The position numbers were made by a program, and so were the translations under genes. Below the pieces are notes generated by a model. It saw nothing but the letters and a program-made list of their open reading frames with translations, searched no databases and was not told the DNA's origin. A stretch of 64,000 bases of DNA from Streptomyces sp. TRM70350 (lineage in GTDB: Bacteria > Actinomycetota > Actinomycetes > Streptomycetales > Streptomycetaceae). Position 1 is the stretch's first letter; each line of letters opens with the position of its first letter. The stretch lies in assembly GCF_019219825.1 (NCBI RefSeq), contig NZ_JAHUXH010000025.1, forward strand, positions 47,693 to 111,692, in the 5' to 3' direction. Of the stretch, positions 8,607-16,828 are shown one piece after another.

Positions 8607-10181
8607 ATGGGACACGCCCATGACTACGCGGCTGCGATCCTGCAGCGCGGCCGGGTTCCGATGGCACCCGCCGACTTCGTGCCGAACTGGACCGACAGCC
8701 CGCGCAAGACCAAGTTCTACCCCGGTGTGGACAACGTGCCGCTGCCGCCCGACGGCGACTGTCCCGCTGAGGCCACCCTGGACCGCGGCCTGTACGACAC
8801 CCCGGACCGCGACCGCCCGTTCGACCTGGACGCGCTGTCCGGCATGCTGCGCGACTCCTATGGACCGGTCGGCCGCAGGCTCGGCGTGCAGGCCAACACC
8901 GACCTGAGCGCGCTGCCCTCCTACCCGCACGCCAACTGGTCGCGCGGCACGGCCTCCGGCGGCGGCCTCTACCCCGTCAGCATCTACTGGATCTCCGGGC
9001 CGAGCGGGCCGCTGCCTCCCGGGGTGCACCACTACTCGCCCCGGCACCACGCCATGCGGCGGCTGCTGACCGGCGACGTCTCCGGCGAGGTGCGCGCCGC
9101 CCTGGGCGAGGACGCCCCCGGCGCGCCGACCGACCAGTACCTGGTGCTCGGCATCAAGTACTGGCAGAACGCCTTCAAGTACAACAGCTTCTCCTTCCAC
9201 GCCGTGACCATGGACGTGGGCACCGTCGTGGGGACCTGGCGGATGTGGGCCCGCGCGCGGGGGCTCGGGATCGAACCGGCGCTCTGGTTCGACGAGGCGA
9301 GGCTGGCCCGGCTGCTCGGGGTGCGCGGCGAGGACGAGGGGATCTTCGCGGTCGTACCGCTGCGCTGGCAGGGCACACCGGCTGCCTCGGCCCCCGTGGC
9401 GGCCTCGGTACGGCACCGGGACGCGGAGCGTTCCCGGACCGTCCTCACCTTCGACGCGGTCCGCCGGATGCAGGACGCCACCTCCCGGGACGCCACCGCA
9501 CGGCCCGCTCCCGGCGCACTCGCCCGTGCCGCCGCGCCGCCGCCCGACCCGGGCCGGACCCGGGTGCCGCTGCCCGCCGCCCGGCCGCTGGACACCGACG
9601 TACGACGGGCCCTGCGCCGGCGCCGCAGCAGCTTCGGCCGGTTCGACGCGAGCCGCCCGGTGACCGGTGACCGGCTGGCCGCCTGCCTGGCCGCGGCGAC
9701 GGCCGGGGCACGGCTCGGCGGGGACACGGGGGATGTCCGGCTGACCAAGCTGTACGCCTTCGTCAACCACGTCGACGGGCTGGCGCCGGGCGCCTACGCA
9801 TACGACTCGGACGCGCACGCGCTGCGGCTGGTACGGGAGGGCAGGCCGGGCGCGTTCCTGCAGAAGAACTACTTCCTGTCCAACTACAACCTGGAACAGG
9901 CCGGTGCCGTCCTGGTGCCCACGATCCGCACGGGCGCCGTCCTCGACGCCGTCGGCGACCGCGGCTACCGGCTGGTCAACGCCACCGTGGGCGCCGTCTC
10001 GCAAGCCGTCTACACCGCGGCGTCCGCCCTGGAGCTCGGCTGCGGCGTGGCGCTGGGCTTCGACAACATCTCGTACATCGAGGAACTCGGCCTGGAGGAG
10101 ACCGGCGAGGCACCGCTGCTGATCATGATGGTCGGCAACGAGCGGCCCGCCCCGGCCGACTTCCGGTACGAGATCGCCTGA
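8607..10181 (+). CDS. SagB-type FMN dehydrogenase (nitroreductase fold)
   Basis: A 524-residue protein likely to oxidise azolines to thiazoles and oxazoles with FMN. The N-terminal half contains SRGTASGGGLYPVSIYW, and the C-terminal half, from about residue 325, begins with RRRSSFGRF and contains GAVSQAVYTAASALELGCGV. These look like two nitroreductase modules, as in TOMM dehydrogenases of thiopeptide clusters. The ATG start has an upstream GACGAGGAG site (spacer TTTCCCC). It follows YcaO copy 1 by 37 bases in the same operon. Which half carries the active FMN site was not resolved from sequence alone. Confidence 0.9.
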   Translation: MGHAHDYAAAILQRGRVPMAPADFVPNWTDSPRKTKFYPGVDNVPLPPDGDCPAEATLDRGLYDTPDRDRPFDLDALSGMLRDSYGPVGRRLGVQANTDLSALPSYPHANWSRGTASGGGLYPVSIYWISGPSGPLPPGVHHYSPRHHAMRRLLTGDVSGEVRAALGEDAPGAPTDQYLVLGIKYWQNAFKYNSFSFHAVTMDVGTVVGTWRMWARARGLGIEPALWFDEARLARLLGVRGEDEGIFAVVPLRWQGTPAASAPVAASVRHRDAERSRTVLTFDAVRRMQDATSRDATARPAPGALARAAAPPPDPGRTRVPLPAARPLDTDVRRALRRRRSSFGRFDASRPVTGDRLAACLAAATAGARLGGDTGDVRLTKLYAFVNHVDGLAPGAYAYDSDAHALRLVREGRPGAFLQKNYFLSNYNLEQAGAVLVPTIRTGAVLDAVGDRGYRLVNATVGAVSQAVYTAASALELGCGVALGFDNISYIEELGLEETGEAPLLIMMVGNERPAPADFRYEIA

Positions 10182-10212
10182 ACCGACGAGTACCGGAAGG
10201 GGGGACCATCCG

Positions 10213-12852
10213 ATGCCGTTCATGCTCCGGGTCGCCGGACTGCCCATCGACACCGTGCACGGCCTGCGCTGCCCTGACAGCCGCCGATGGGCGGACGACG
10301 TCCTCACCGCGACGCAGGAGTCGCACACCTCGGGGGAGGCCGTGGGCGATCTGCTGTACGCCCTGGTCGGCTCCACTGATGACGACGCGGTGCGGCGCAG
10401 GCTGCTGAAGCTGCGTCGCGAGGTGTTCAACAACCGGCTGCCCCAGGACGGCGCCTCCGCCCTCGCCCTGGTCCGGGGACTGGACCCGGTCGCGGGTGAA
10501 CGCCTCGCCGCGTGGCTGGCCGGCCGGCGGCGGCTGGCGGCGCGGGAGGCCGAGGGCGCCATGCTGCTCGCCGCCGAGACCGGGCGCAGCCGCGCCGAAC
10601 TGCGCCGTCTGGTGGGGGAGGAGCGGCTGCGCGCCGGGGTGCTGCTGGCCTCGCCCACGCTGGACGCGCAACTCGACGCCTTCGCACGGACGCCGGCGGA
10701 CCGCCCCGGCAGGAAGCAGCGCAAGATCGAGCGCTCGCTGCTGTCGTACCTGTACCGGACGGTCTGCAAGACCAGCCCCTTCAGCACCTTCACCGGCGTC
10801 GCCCTCGGCGAGTTCGGCGCCGGCGGCCCGCAGGTGCGCATCGACGACGAGTGGACCAGCCACCCGCGGATCGGCGTGGCCGCCGTCGCCAGGCTCGCCG
10901 AGGCGGTGATCGCCGACCCCGCCCGCCGCGCCGATCTGCCGGTGGCGCCGGCCACCGGCTGGGGCCGGGACGACGACCGGGTGCGCTACGTGCGGCGCTG
11001 GGTGACCTCCGGGGACGACGACACCGCGGTCACCTTCGACGCCGTCAAGGACCAGCTGTTCTTCCTGCGCCGCAGCGGCACGCTGGAACGGCTGCTCGGC
11101 CTGTTCGAGGAGCGCGGCACCCTGCGCTACGGCGAACTGTCCGCCTGGCTCGCCGCCGACAGCGGCGCCCCGCAGGAGGAGGTCGAGCAGTACCTTCAGG
11201 TCCTGCTGGACCTGGGCCTGGTGCAGGTGCCCTGTCTGCGCACCGAGGTGCACGACACCGACCCGCTGCGGTCCTTCCAGGAGTCACTGCGCGCTCTGGC
11301 ACGCCCCTGGGCCACGCGGCTGGCGGACCGCCTCGACGAGCCGGCCGACTGCGTCGACCGCTTCGCGACCGCGGACCCGGCCGAGCGCGGGGAACTGCTG
11401 GCCCGGCTGCGCGACGGGCTGCGCACCGCGCAGGAGGAACTGGGTGCGCAGCGGGCCAGGGTGCCGCAGACCGTGCTGTACGAGGACGCAGCCGCGGGCC
11501 GGGACGTCGTGCTCGGCGAGGACGCCTGGGCGAAACCGGCCGCCGCGCTGAACGCGGTGGAGCGGATCCTGCCCGCGTTCGACCTGACCCTGCCGCAGCG
11601 CATCACGTTCAAGGGATTCTTCCTCGCCCGCCATGGGCAGGGCGGGCGCTGCGACGACCTGCTCAAGCTCGTGCACGACTTCCACGAGGACTTCTTCGAC
11701 CAGTACATGTCGTTCACGGCGGGCCGCACCTCGTTCGACGAGGAGGGCCGCTACGTACCGGAGGAGAACTGGCTGGGCCTGCCCCAGCTGAAGGCGCTCG
11801 ACACCGCACGCCAGACCTTCGTGGCGCGGATGCGGGCCCTGTGGGACACGGCGGACGGGGCCGAGGAGATCACCGTCGACGAGGAGGCCCTCGCCGCGGT
11901 GGCGGACGAACTAAACGGTGTGGCACCGCGGTTCGCGCCCATGAGCCACCACCTCCAGCTCGCCGACGGCCCCGGGGAGCCGCTGGTCGTGCTCAACCGC
12001 TCCTACGGCGGACTGTCGTTCCCGTTCAGCCGGTTCACACACTGCTTCGACGGCCTGGCCGACCGGCTGCGCCGGGACGCGGAGGGCGTCCGGCCCGGCG
12101 ACGCGGTCTTCGCCGAGGTCACCGGCGGTCCGGTCACCAGCAACCTCAATCTGCACGACCGGCTCACCGACTACGAGATCGTCTGCCCGGGCGAGACGGG
12201 CACCCTGCCCGAGGAGTTCTGCCTGCGCCTGGCGGACCTGTCCGTCGAGCACGACGAGGCGGAGGACCGGCTGGTGCTGCGCTCGGCACGACTGGACCGG
12301 GAGGTCGTCCCCGTCTACTTCGGCTATCTCGTGCCGCTCGCCCTGCCCGAGCTGCCCCGCACCCTGCTGTTGCTCTCCCCGACCTCGATGGCGCCGCTCA
12401 ACGTCTGGGGCGGTGTCCCGGAGAGCGAGCCGGTGGACGGAGTGACCCGGCGTCCGCGGGTGCGCCACGCGAGCGTCGTGCTCAGCCGGCGCAGCTGGAG
12501 CGCACCGGCCACGGCGCTGCCGCTGCACACTCCCGGCACGCCCGAGGCGGAGTGGTTCCTCGGCTGGCACCGCTTCCGGCGGGCGCACGGACTGCCCGAC
12601 CGGGTCTTCGCCACCGTCGCGGACAGCGGAGCGCGGGGCGCGACCGGCGCCAAGCCGCAGTACCTCGACTTCGACAGCCCGCTGTCGCTGACCGCCTTCG
12701 AAGCGCTGCTCAAGAGCCCCGAGGCCCGCGTGGTGTTCCGGGAGATGCTCCCGGACGAGAACGGTCTGCACGCCGTCTCCCGCCGTGGCCGCCATGTCGC
12801 CGAACTGGCGGTGGAGACCGCCGTCTCCACCCGACGGAGGACCACCTCATGA
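10213..12852 (+). CDS. LanB-like lantibiotic dehydratase, glutamylation domain protein
   Basis: An 879-residue protein matching the N-terminal (glutamylation) part of class I LanB enzymes, the form found alone in thiopeptide and goadsporin clusters. It would use glutamyl-tRNA to glutamylate Ser or Thr of the core. Family signatures include YLYRTVCKTSPFSTFTGVAL, AGRTSFDEEGRYVPEENWL and VLNRSYGGLSFPFSRF. A full-length NisB-like enzyme of about 1000 residues would also contain the elimination domain; here that part is the next gene, which overlaps by 4 bases (ATGA). The start has an upstream AAGGGGGGACC site. Confidence 0.92.
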   Translation: MPFMLRVAGLPIDTVHGLRCPDSRRWADDVLTATQESHTSGEAVGDLLYALVGSTDDDAVRRRLLKLRREVFNNRLPQDGASALALVRGLDPVAGERLAAWLAGRRRLAAREAEGAMLLAAETGRSRAELRRLVGEERLRAGVLLASPTLDAQLDAFARTPADRPGRKQRKIERSLLSYLYRTVCKTSPFSTFTGVALGEFGAGGPQVRIDDEWTSHPRIGVAAVARLAEAVIADPARRADLPVAPATGWGRDDDRVRYVRRWVTSGDDDTAVTFDAVKDQLFFLRRSGTLERLLGLFEERGTLRYGELSAWLAADSGAPQEEVEQYLQVLLDLGLVQVPCLRTEVHDTDPLRSFQESLRALARPWATRLADRLDEPADCVDRFATADPAERGELLARLRDGLRTAQEELGAQRARVPQTVLYEDAAAGRDVVLGEDAWAKPAAALNAVERILPAFDLTLPQRITFKGFFLARHGQGGRCDDLLKLVHDFHEDFFDQYMSFTAGRTSFDEEGRYVPEENWLGLPQLKALDTARQTFVARMRALWDTADGAEEITVDEEALAAVADELNGVAPRFAPMSHHLQLADGPGEPLVVLNRSYGGLSFPFSRFTHCFDGLADRLRRDAEGVRPGDAVFAEVTGGPVTSNLNLHDRLTDYEIVCPGETGTLPEEFCLRLADLSVEHDEAEDRLVLRSARLDREVVPVYFGYLVPLALPELPRTLLLLSPTSMAPLNVWGGVPESEPVDGVTRRPRVRHASVVLSRRSWSAPATALPLHTPGTPEAEWFLGWHRFRRAHGLPDRVFATVADSGARGATGAKPQYLDFDSPLSLTAFEALLKSPEARVVFREMLPDENGLHAVSRRGRHVAELAVETAVSTRRRTTS

Positions 12853-13910
12853 CCACCACTGTCACGGCCGCCGGCGCATGGCAGGCGACGCACGTCTTCT
12901 ACGCCGCCAACCCGCGCCCGTTGCTGATCGACTGCATCCGCCCGCTGGTGGACCAACTGGAGGCGGACGGGCTGCTCGCCAACTACTTCTTCATCAACTA
13001 CTGGCTGGAGGGCCCGCATGTGCGGCTGCGCGTCAAGCCGGCCTCGCCCGAGGCCGAGGCGGAGGTGCGGCGCCGCACCGAACAGGCGCTCGACGCCTTC
13101 CTCGCCGCCCGCCCCGCGCTGTACGAGGTGGACTCGGGCTTCCTCAACGACTTCTACAACACCCTCTTCGAGATCGAGTTCCCGGGCAGCGAGCGCACCC
13201 CGTACCTGGACGACCAGGGGCGGATGAACCTGCGGCCCAACAACTCCCGCAGCGCGGAGCCGTACGAACCGGAGTACGGCAAGTACGGCGGCCCGGCGGG
13301 TGTCGAGCTGGCCGAGTGGCACTTCCGGCACTCCAGCGACATGGTCATCGACGCCTTCCGCACCAAGAACCTGCATCTGCGCACGGTCCTGCTCGGTACC
13401 GCGGCCCAGCTGATGATGGTGATGTCCGGGTGCTTCCTGCCCGACGAGCGGGAGCTGGCCGACTACCTGGACAGCTACTACGAGTTCTGGCACAAGGCGT
13501 TCCCCGGCACCGGTTTCATCGGCAGCGAGGAGTACGACCGTACCTACGCGGCGATGGCCCCCCGCCTCGCCGACCGCTTCGCCGGGGTCCGCGCCGCCGT
13601 GGGCCGGGGCGAGCCCGGACGGCTGCCGGCCTTCCTGGCGGGCTGGGCCGAGCACTGCGCCGAACTGCGGGACCGGGCCCGGTCGCTGGCGGTCGCCGGC
13701 GACCTCGTGTTCCGGTCCTGGGACGGCGAGCGGGAGGAGACGGTCACCGATCCGGCGGTGGCGCTGCCCCTGCTCCTCTCCCCTTACATGCACATGACCA
13801 ACAATCGGCTGCACGTCACCATCCGGGACGAGGCGTACCTCGCGCACGTCCTGGGCCGCAGCCTGCGTGAGACGATCGCGGAGGCGGAGCCCACGGAGGC
13901 CGGCACATGA
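12849..13910 (+). CDS. thiopeptide-type SpaB-C domain protein, probable glutamate elimination enzyme
   Basis: This 353-residue protein has the SpaB-C fold used either for glutamate elimination (making dehydroalanine and dehydrobutyrine) or, in thiopeptides, for the [4+2] pyridine-forming step. It shows FINYWLEGPHVRLRVK near the N-terminus, EPEYGKYGGPAGVELAEWHF in the middle and LSPYMHMTNNRLHVTI at the end. The Arg and His positions match those I associate with the NisB elimination site. Thiopeptide clusters normally have two such proteins; only this one is present. Since the glutamylation protein next door needs an elimination partner, elimination is the simpler assignment. Start and stop overlap both neighbours (ATGA). 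Confidence 0.85.
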   Translation: MTTTVTAAGAWQATHVFYAANPRPLLIDCIRPLVDQLEADGLLANYFFINYWLEGPHVRLRVKPASPEAEAEVRRRTEQALDAFLAARPALYEVDSGFLNDFYNTLFEIEFPGSERTPYLDDQGRMNLRPNNSRSAEPYEPEYGKYGGPAGVELAEWHFRHSSDMVIDAFRTKNLHLRTVLLGTAAQLMMVMSGCFLPDERELADYLDSYYEFWHKAFPGTGFIGSEEYDRTYAAMAPRLADRFAGVRAAVGRGEPGRLPAFLAGWAEHCAELRDRARSLAVAGDLVFRSWDGEREETVTDPAVALPLLLSPYMHMTNNRLHVTIRDEAYLAHVLGRSLRETIAEAEPTEAGT

Positions 13911-15028
13911 GCGCCCCGGCCTCCCGGGCGCAGTACCGCCCCGAGCTGAAGCCGGACGTGCTGGTCACCGACGCGCTGCTGCTCGGCGACCGGACCGTGC
14001 ACCTGATCAAGGACACGGGCAGCGGCCAGTCCTTCAAGGTCGGTGCCAGGGAACACTTCCTCATCTCCCGGATGGACGGCACCCGCAACCTGGAGGAGAT
14101 CGGCGCGGAGTACGCCCGCCAGTACGGACGCCGTCTGGCCGACGCCAACTGGCAGCAGCTGCTGCGGATGCTGGGCGCCCGCGGCCTGCTCGCCGGGGCA
14201 CCGGCACCGGCACCGGCACCGGACCGGGCGCCGGCCGAGGCGGCGAGGTCCGAACGGCGGCTGCTGCGGGGCACGCTCCCGCTCGTCGCCGACGCCGACG
14301 CGACCGCCACCCGGCTGCACCGCGCGGTCCGCTCCCTGCTGTCCCCCTGGACGATGGTGCCGCTGCTGACCCTGGTGGCCGTCATGGAGATCGTCGCGGC
14401 CCTGCACACGGGCGAACTCGTCCTGGCCACCCGGGAGACGTTCACGAACCCGGTCCTGCTGACCGCGACGGGCGCCCTGCTGTGGCTGAGCACCGCCCTG
14501 CACGAGCTGGCCCACGGCGTGGTGGCCAAGCACTACGGAGGACGGGTCGCCGAGATCGGCCTGCGCTGGCGGCTGCCCTCGGTGATCATGTACTGCGTCG
14601 TCGACAACTTCCTCTACCTGCGAACACGTTGGCACCGGGTGGCCACGGCACTGGCCGGTGCGGTGGCGAACCTGCTGTTCCTGCTGCCCTTCTTCGCGCT
14701 CTGGCTGCTGGCACCGCTCGACCAGGCCACCCACGACGCCCTGGCGGCGCTGCTGTTCCTCGGCAGCGTCCAGGCGTTCGCCATGCTGGTCCCGCTTCCC
14801 CCGCTCGACGGATACAAGGTCGCCGCCCAACTGCTGGGCGCGACCGAACTGGCCGCGTCCAGCAGTACCTATCTGCGTCTGGCCCTCCGCCGCGACCCGG
14901 CCGCGGCCGGTTATCCGCGCCGCGCCCGCATCGTGTACACCGCCTACGGCCTGGGCAGCCTGCTCGTCCTCGGCGCGCTCGCCGCGGCCGTGGCGGCCGT
15001 CACCCACTTCCTGCTCACCGCGCCATGA
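13907..15028 (+). CDS. RRE/PqqD-like domain fused to M50-type membrane zinc metalloprotease
   Basis: A 373-residue membrane protein. About residues 20-100 resemble a PqqD/RRE-like leader-binding module (FKVGAREHFLISRMDGTRNL), followed by an Ala-Pro linker. Several transmembrane helices follow. The M50 zinc motif HELAH lies near residues 199-203, and a second membrane motif LVPLPPLDGYKV near 294-305 supplies the third ligand pattern (LDG). This is the layout of putative peptide zinc metalloproteases in bacteriocin clusters. By context it may cut the leader, act in immunity, or couple processing to the ABC exporter encoded next. Protease activity on this precursor is inference. The start overlaps the upstream stop by 4 bases. 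Confidence 0.85.
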   Translation: MSAPASRAQYRPELKPDVLVTDALLLGDRTVHLIKDTGSGQSFKVGAREHFLISRMDGTRNLEEIGAEYARQYGRRLADANWQQLLRMLGARGLLAGAPAPAPAPDRAPAEAARSERRLLRGTLPLVADADATATRLHRAVRSLLSPWTMVPLLTLVAVMEIVAALHTGELVLATRETFTNPVLLTATGALLWLSTALHELAHGVVAKHYGGRVAEIGLRWRLPSVIMYCVVDNFLYLRTRWHRVATALAGAVANLLFLLPFFALWLLAPLDQATHDALAALLFLGSVQAFAMLVPLPPLDGYKVAAQLLGATELAASSSTYLRLALRRDPAAAGYPRRARIVYTAYGLGSLLVLGALAAAVAAVTHFLLTAP

Positions 15029-15078
15029 CCACCGTGACCACCGCGGGCACCAAGAGCACTACGACTGAGGAGAGTCCC

Positions 15079-15999
15079 ATGACCCCCACCACCGCCCAGG
15101 ATGACCCGGCCGTCGTCCTGGAGGGCGTACACAAGCGCTACGGAGGCATCCAGGCCGTCGACGACATCTCGCTGACCGTGGCACGCGGCGAGTTCTTCGG
15201 ACTGCTGGGGCCGAACGGCGCGGGCAAGACGACCCTGGTCGAGATCATGGAGGGACAGCGGCAGGCCGACTCCGGCACGGTGTCGGTCCTCGGCGAGCGG
15301 CCCTGGCCCCGCAACGTCGGCCTGCTGCCCAGGCTCGGCGTGCAGACCCAGTCGTCAGCCTTCTTCGTACGGCTCACCGCCCGCGAGCACCTGCGGACCG
15401 TGGCCGCCCTCTACCGGACCGACCGGGAGGCGGCCGAGCGTGCCCTTGCGCGGGTCGGGCTGACCGAGCAGGGCGACCACCGGGTGGACGACCTGTCCGG
15501 CGGGCAGCGCCAGCGCCTGGCCATCGCCTCCGCCCTGGTCCACGACCCGGAGCTGATCTTCCTCGACGAGCCCACCGCCGCCCTCGACCCGCAGGCCCGG
15601 CGCGCCCTGTGGGAGGTGCTGCGCGACCTCAAGCGCGCCGGCCGGACCATCGTCTACACGACCCACCACCTGGACGAGGCCGAGGCGCTCTGCGACCGGG
15701 TGGCCATCATGATCCACGGCCGGATCGCCGCGCTCGACACCCCGCGGCGGCTGGTGGCGGCGGGCAGCCCCACCACCCGGCTCCTGGTCCCCGCCGAACG
15801 GCTGACCCTCACCGCGGCCCGGGCCATCCCGGGCGTGGACCGCGTCGTCCAGGAGGCCGACGCGATCGTGCTGGAGACCCTCGACTCCGGGCCGGTGCTG
15901 GCGGCCATCGACGAGATCGCCGGACTCCAGGGCGTCCAGACCCGCACCGCGAGCCTCGAAGACGTCTACCTCGAACTCACCGGCAGGGCCCAGTCGTAG
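15079..15999 (+). CDS. ABC transporter ATP-binding protein (DrrA-like)
   Basis: A 306-residue ATPase for the adjacent permease. Visible motifs are Walker A GPNGAGKTT, signature LSGGQRQRLAIA, Walker B LIFLDEPTAALD, and the switch His in TTHHLDEAEAL. The ATG at 15079 has GAGGAGAG 5 bases upstream and is preferred over the in-frame ATG at 15025, which sits inside the end of the M50 gene. It belongs to the ABC-2 export group that handles antibiotics and peptides, so it probably exports the mature RiPP and gives self-protection. It lies inside the biosynthetic operon. Confidence 0.93.
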   Translation: MTPTTAQDDPAVVLEGVHKRYGGIQAVDDISLTVARGEFFGLLGPNGAGKTTLVEIMEGQRQADSGTVSVLGERPWPRNVGLLPRLGVQTQSSAFFVRLTAREHLRTVAALYRTDREAAERALARVGLTEQGDHRVDDLSGGQRQRLAIASALVHDPELIFLDEPTAALDPQARRALWEVLRDLKRAGRTIVYTTHHLDEAEALCDRVAIMIHGRIAALDTPRRLVAAGSPTTRLLVPAERLTLTAARAIPGVDRVVQEADAIVLETLDSGPVLAAIDEIAGLQGVQTRTASLEDVYLELTGRAQS

Positions 16000-16072
16000 C
16001 CCGGCAGGGGCCTCGGAGCGCACCCGGCCCCGACCGGCCGGACACCATCCACCGCAAACGGAGCACAGGACC

Positions 16073-16828
16073 ATGAGCGCATACGCCGCGCTGAGCCAGG
16101 CCGGATACCGGGCCTACACGCGTGACAGGACCACCCTCTTCTTCACCTTCGCCTTCCCCCTCCTCTTCCTGGTCGTCTTCGGGCTGATCTTCCACGGTCA
16201 GGAGGTCGAGCAGAGCGGGAAGCCGTACATCAACTACATCGCCCCCGGCGTGCTGTCCTGGGGCGTTGCCAACGCCGCCGTCTTCGGCGTCGGCTTCACC
16301 CTCATGCAGTGGCGCCGCGACGACATCCTGCGGCTCATCCGGATGACGCCCACCCGGCTGCCGGCCGTCCTCGCCTCCCGCTACGTCCTCGCCCTCGGCG
16401 TCGGAGCGGTGCAGGCGGTGCTGTTCGTGGCCGTCGCCGTGCTGCCGTCCTTCGGGCTGAGCCTGTCGGGGAGCTGGCCGCTGGCGCTGCCCGTGCTGGT
16501 GCTCGGCATCACCGCCTTCCTGGCCGTCGGCGTCCTCGTCGGCTCGTACGCCAGGACCCCGGAGGCCGTCGCCGCGGTCGCGAACTGCCTGATGATCCCC
16601 ATGGCGTTCCTGTCGGGATCGTTCTTCCCGCTCGACGCCATGCCGGACTGGATGCAGACCCTGTCCCGGGCACTTCCGCTGCGCTACCTCAACGACGGCA
16701 TCTCCGCGGCGCTGACCGGCACCGACGCGGCAGGAGACATCGCCGTGGCCTGTGGCGTGCTCGCCGCCTTCGCCCTCGTCTTCTGCGCCGCCGCGCTGAG
16801 GACGTTCCGCTGGAGCGACAAGTCATGA
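16073..16828 (+). CDS. ABC-2 type transporter permease
   Basis: A 251-residue membrane protein with about six hydrophobic helices and the ABC-2 pattern MPMAFLSGSFFPLDAMPDWM before the last helices, as in DrrB-type permeases. It pairs with the ATPase encoded 73 bases upstream. The ATG start has a GGAG site upstream, and its stop overlaps the start of the second YcaO gene (ATGA at 16825-16828), so exporter and biosynthesis are translated together. The likely cargo is the mature azole-containing peptide. Confidence 0.92.
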   Translation: MSAYAALSQAGYRAYTRDRTTLFFTFAFPLLFLVVFGLIFHGQEVEQSGKPYINYIAPGVLSWGVANAAVFGVGFTLMQWRRDDILRLIRMTPTRLPAVLASRYVLALGVGAVQAVLFVAVAVLPSFGLSLSGSWPLALPVLVLGITAFLAVGVLVGSYARTPEAVAAVANCLMIPMAFLSGSFFPLDAMPDWMQTLSRALPLRYLNDGISAALTGTDAAGDIAVACGVLAAFALVFCAAALRTFRWSDKS

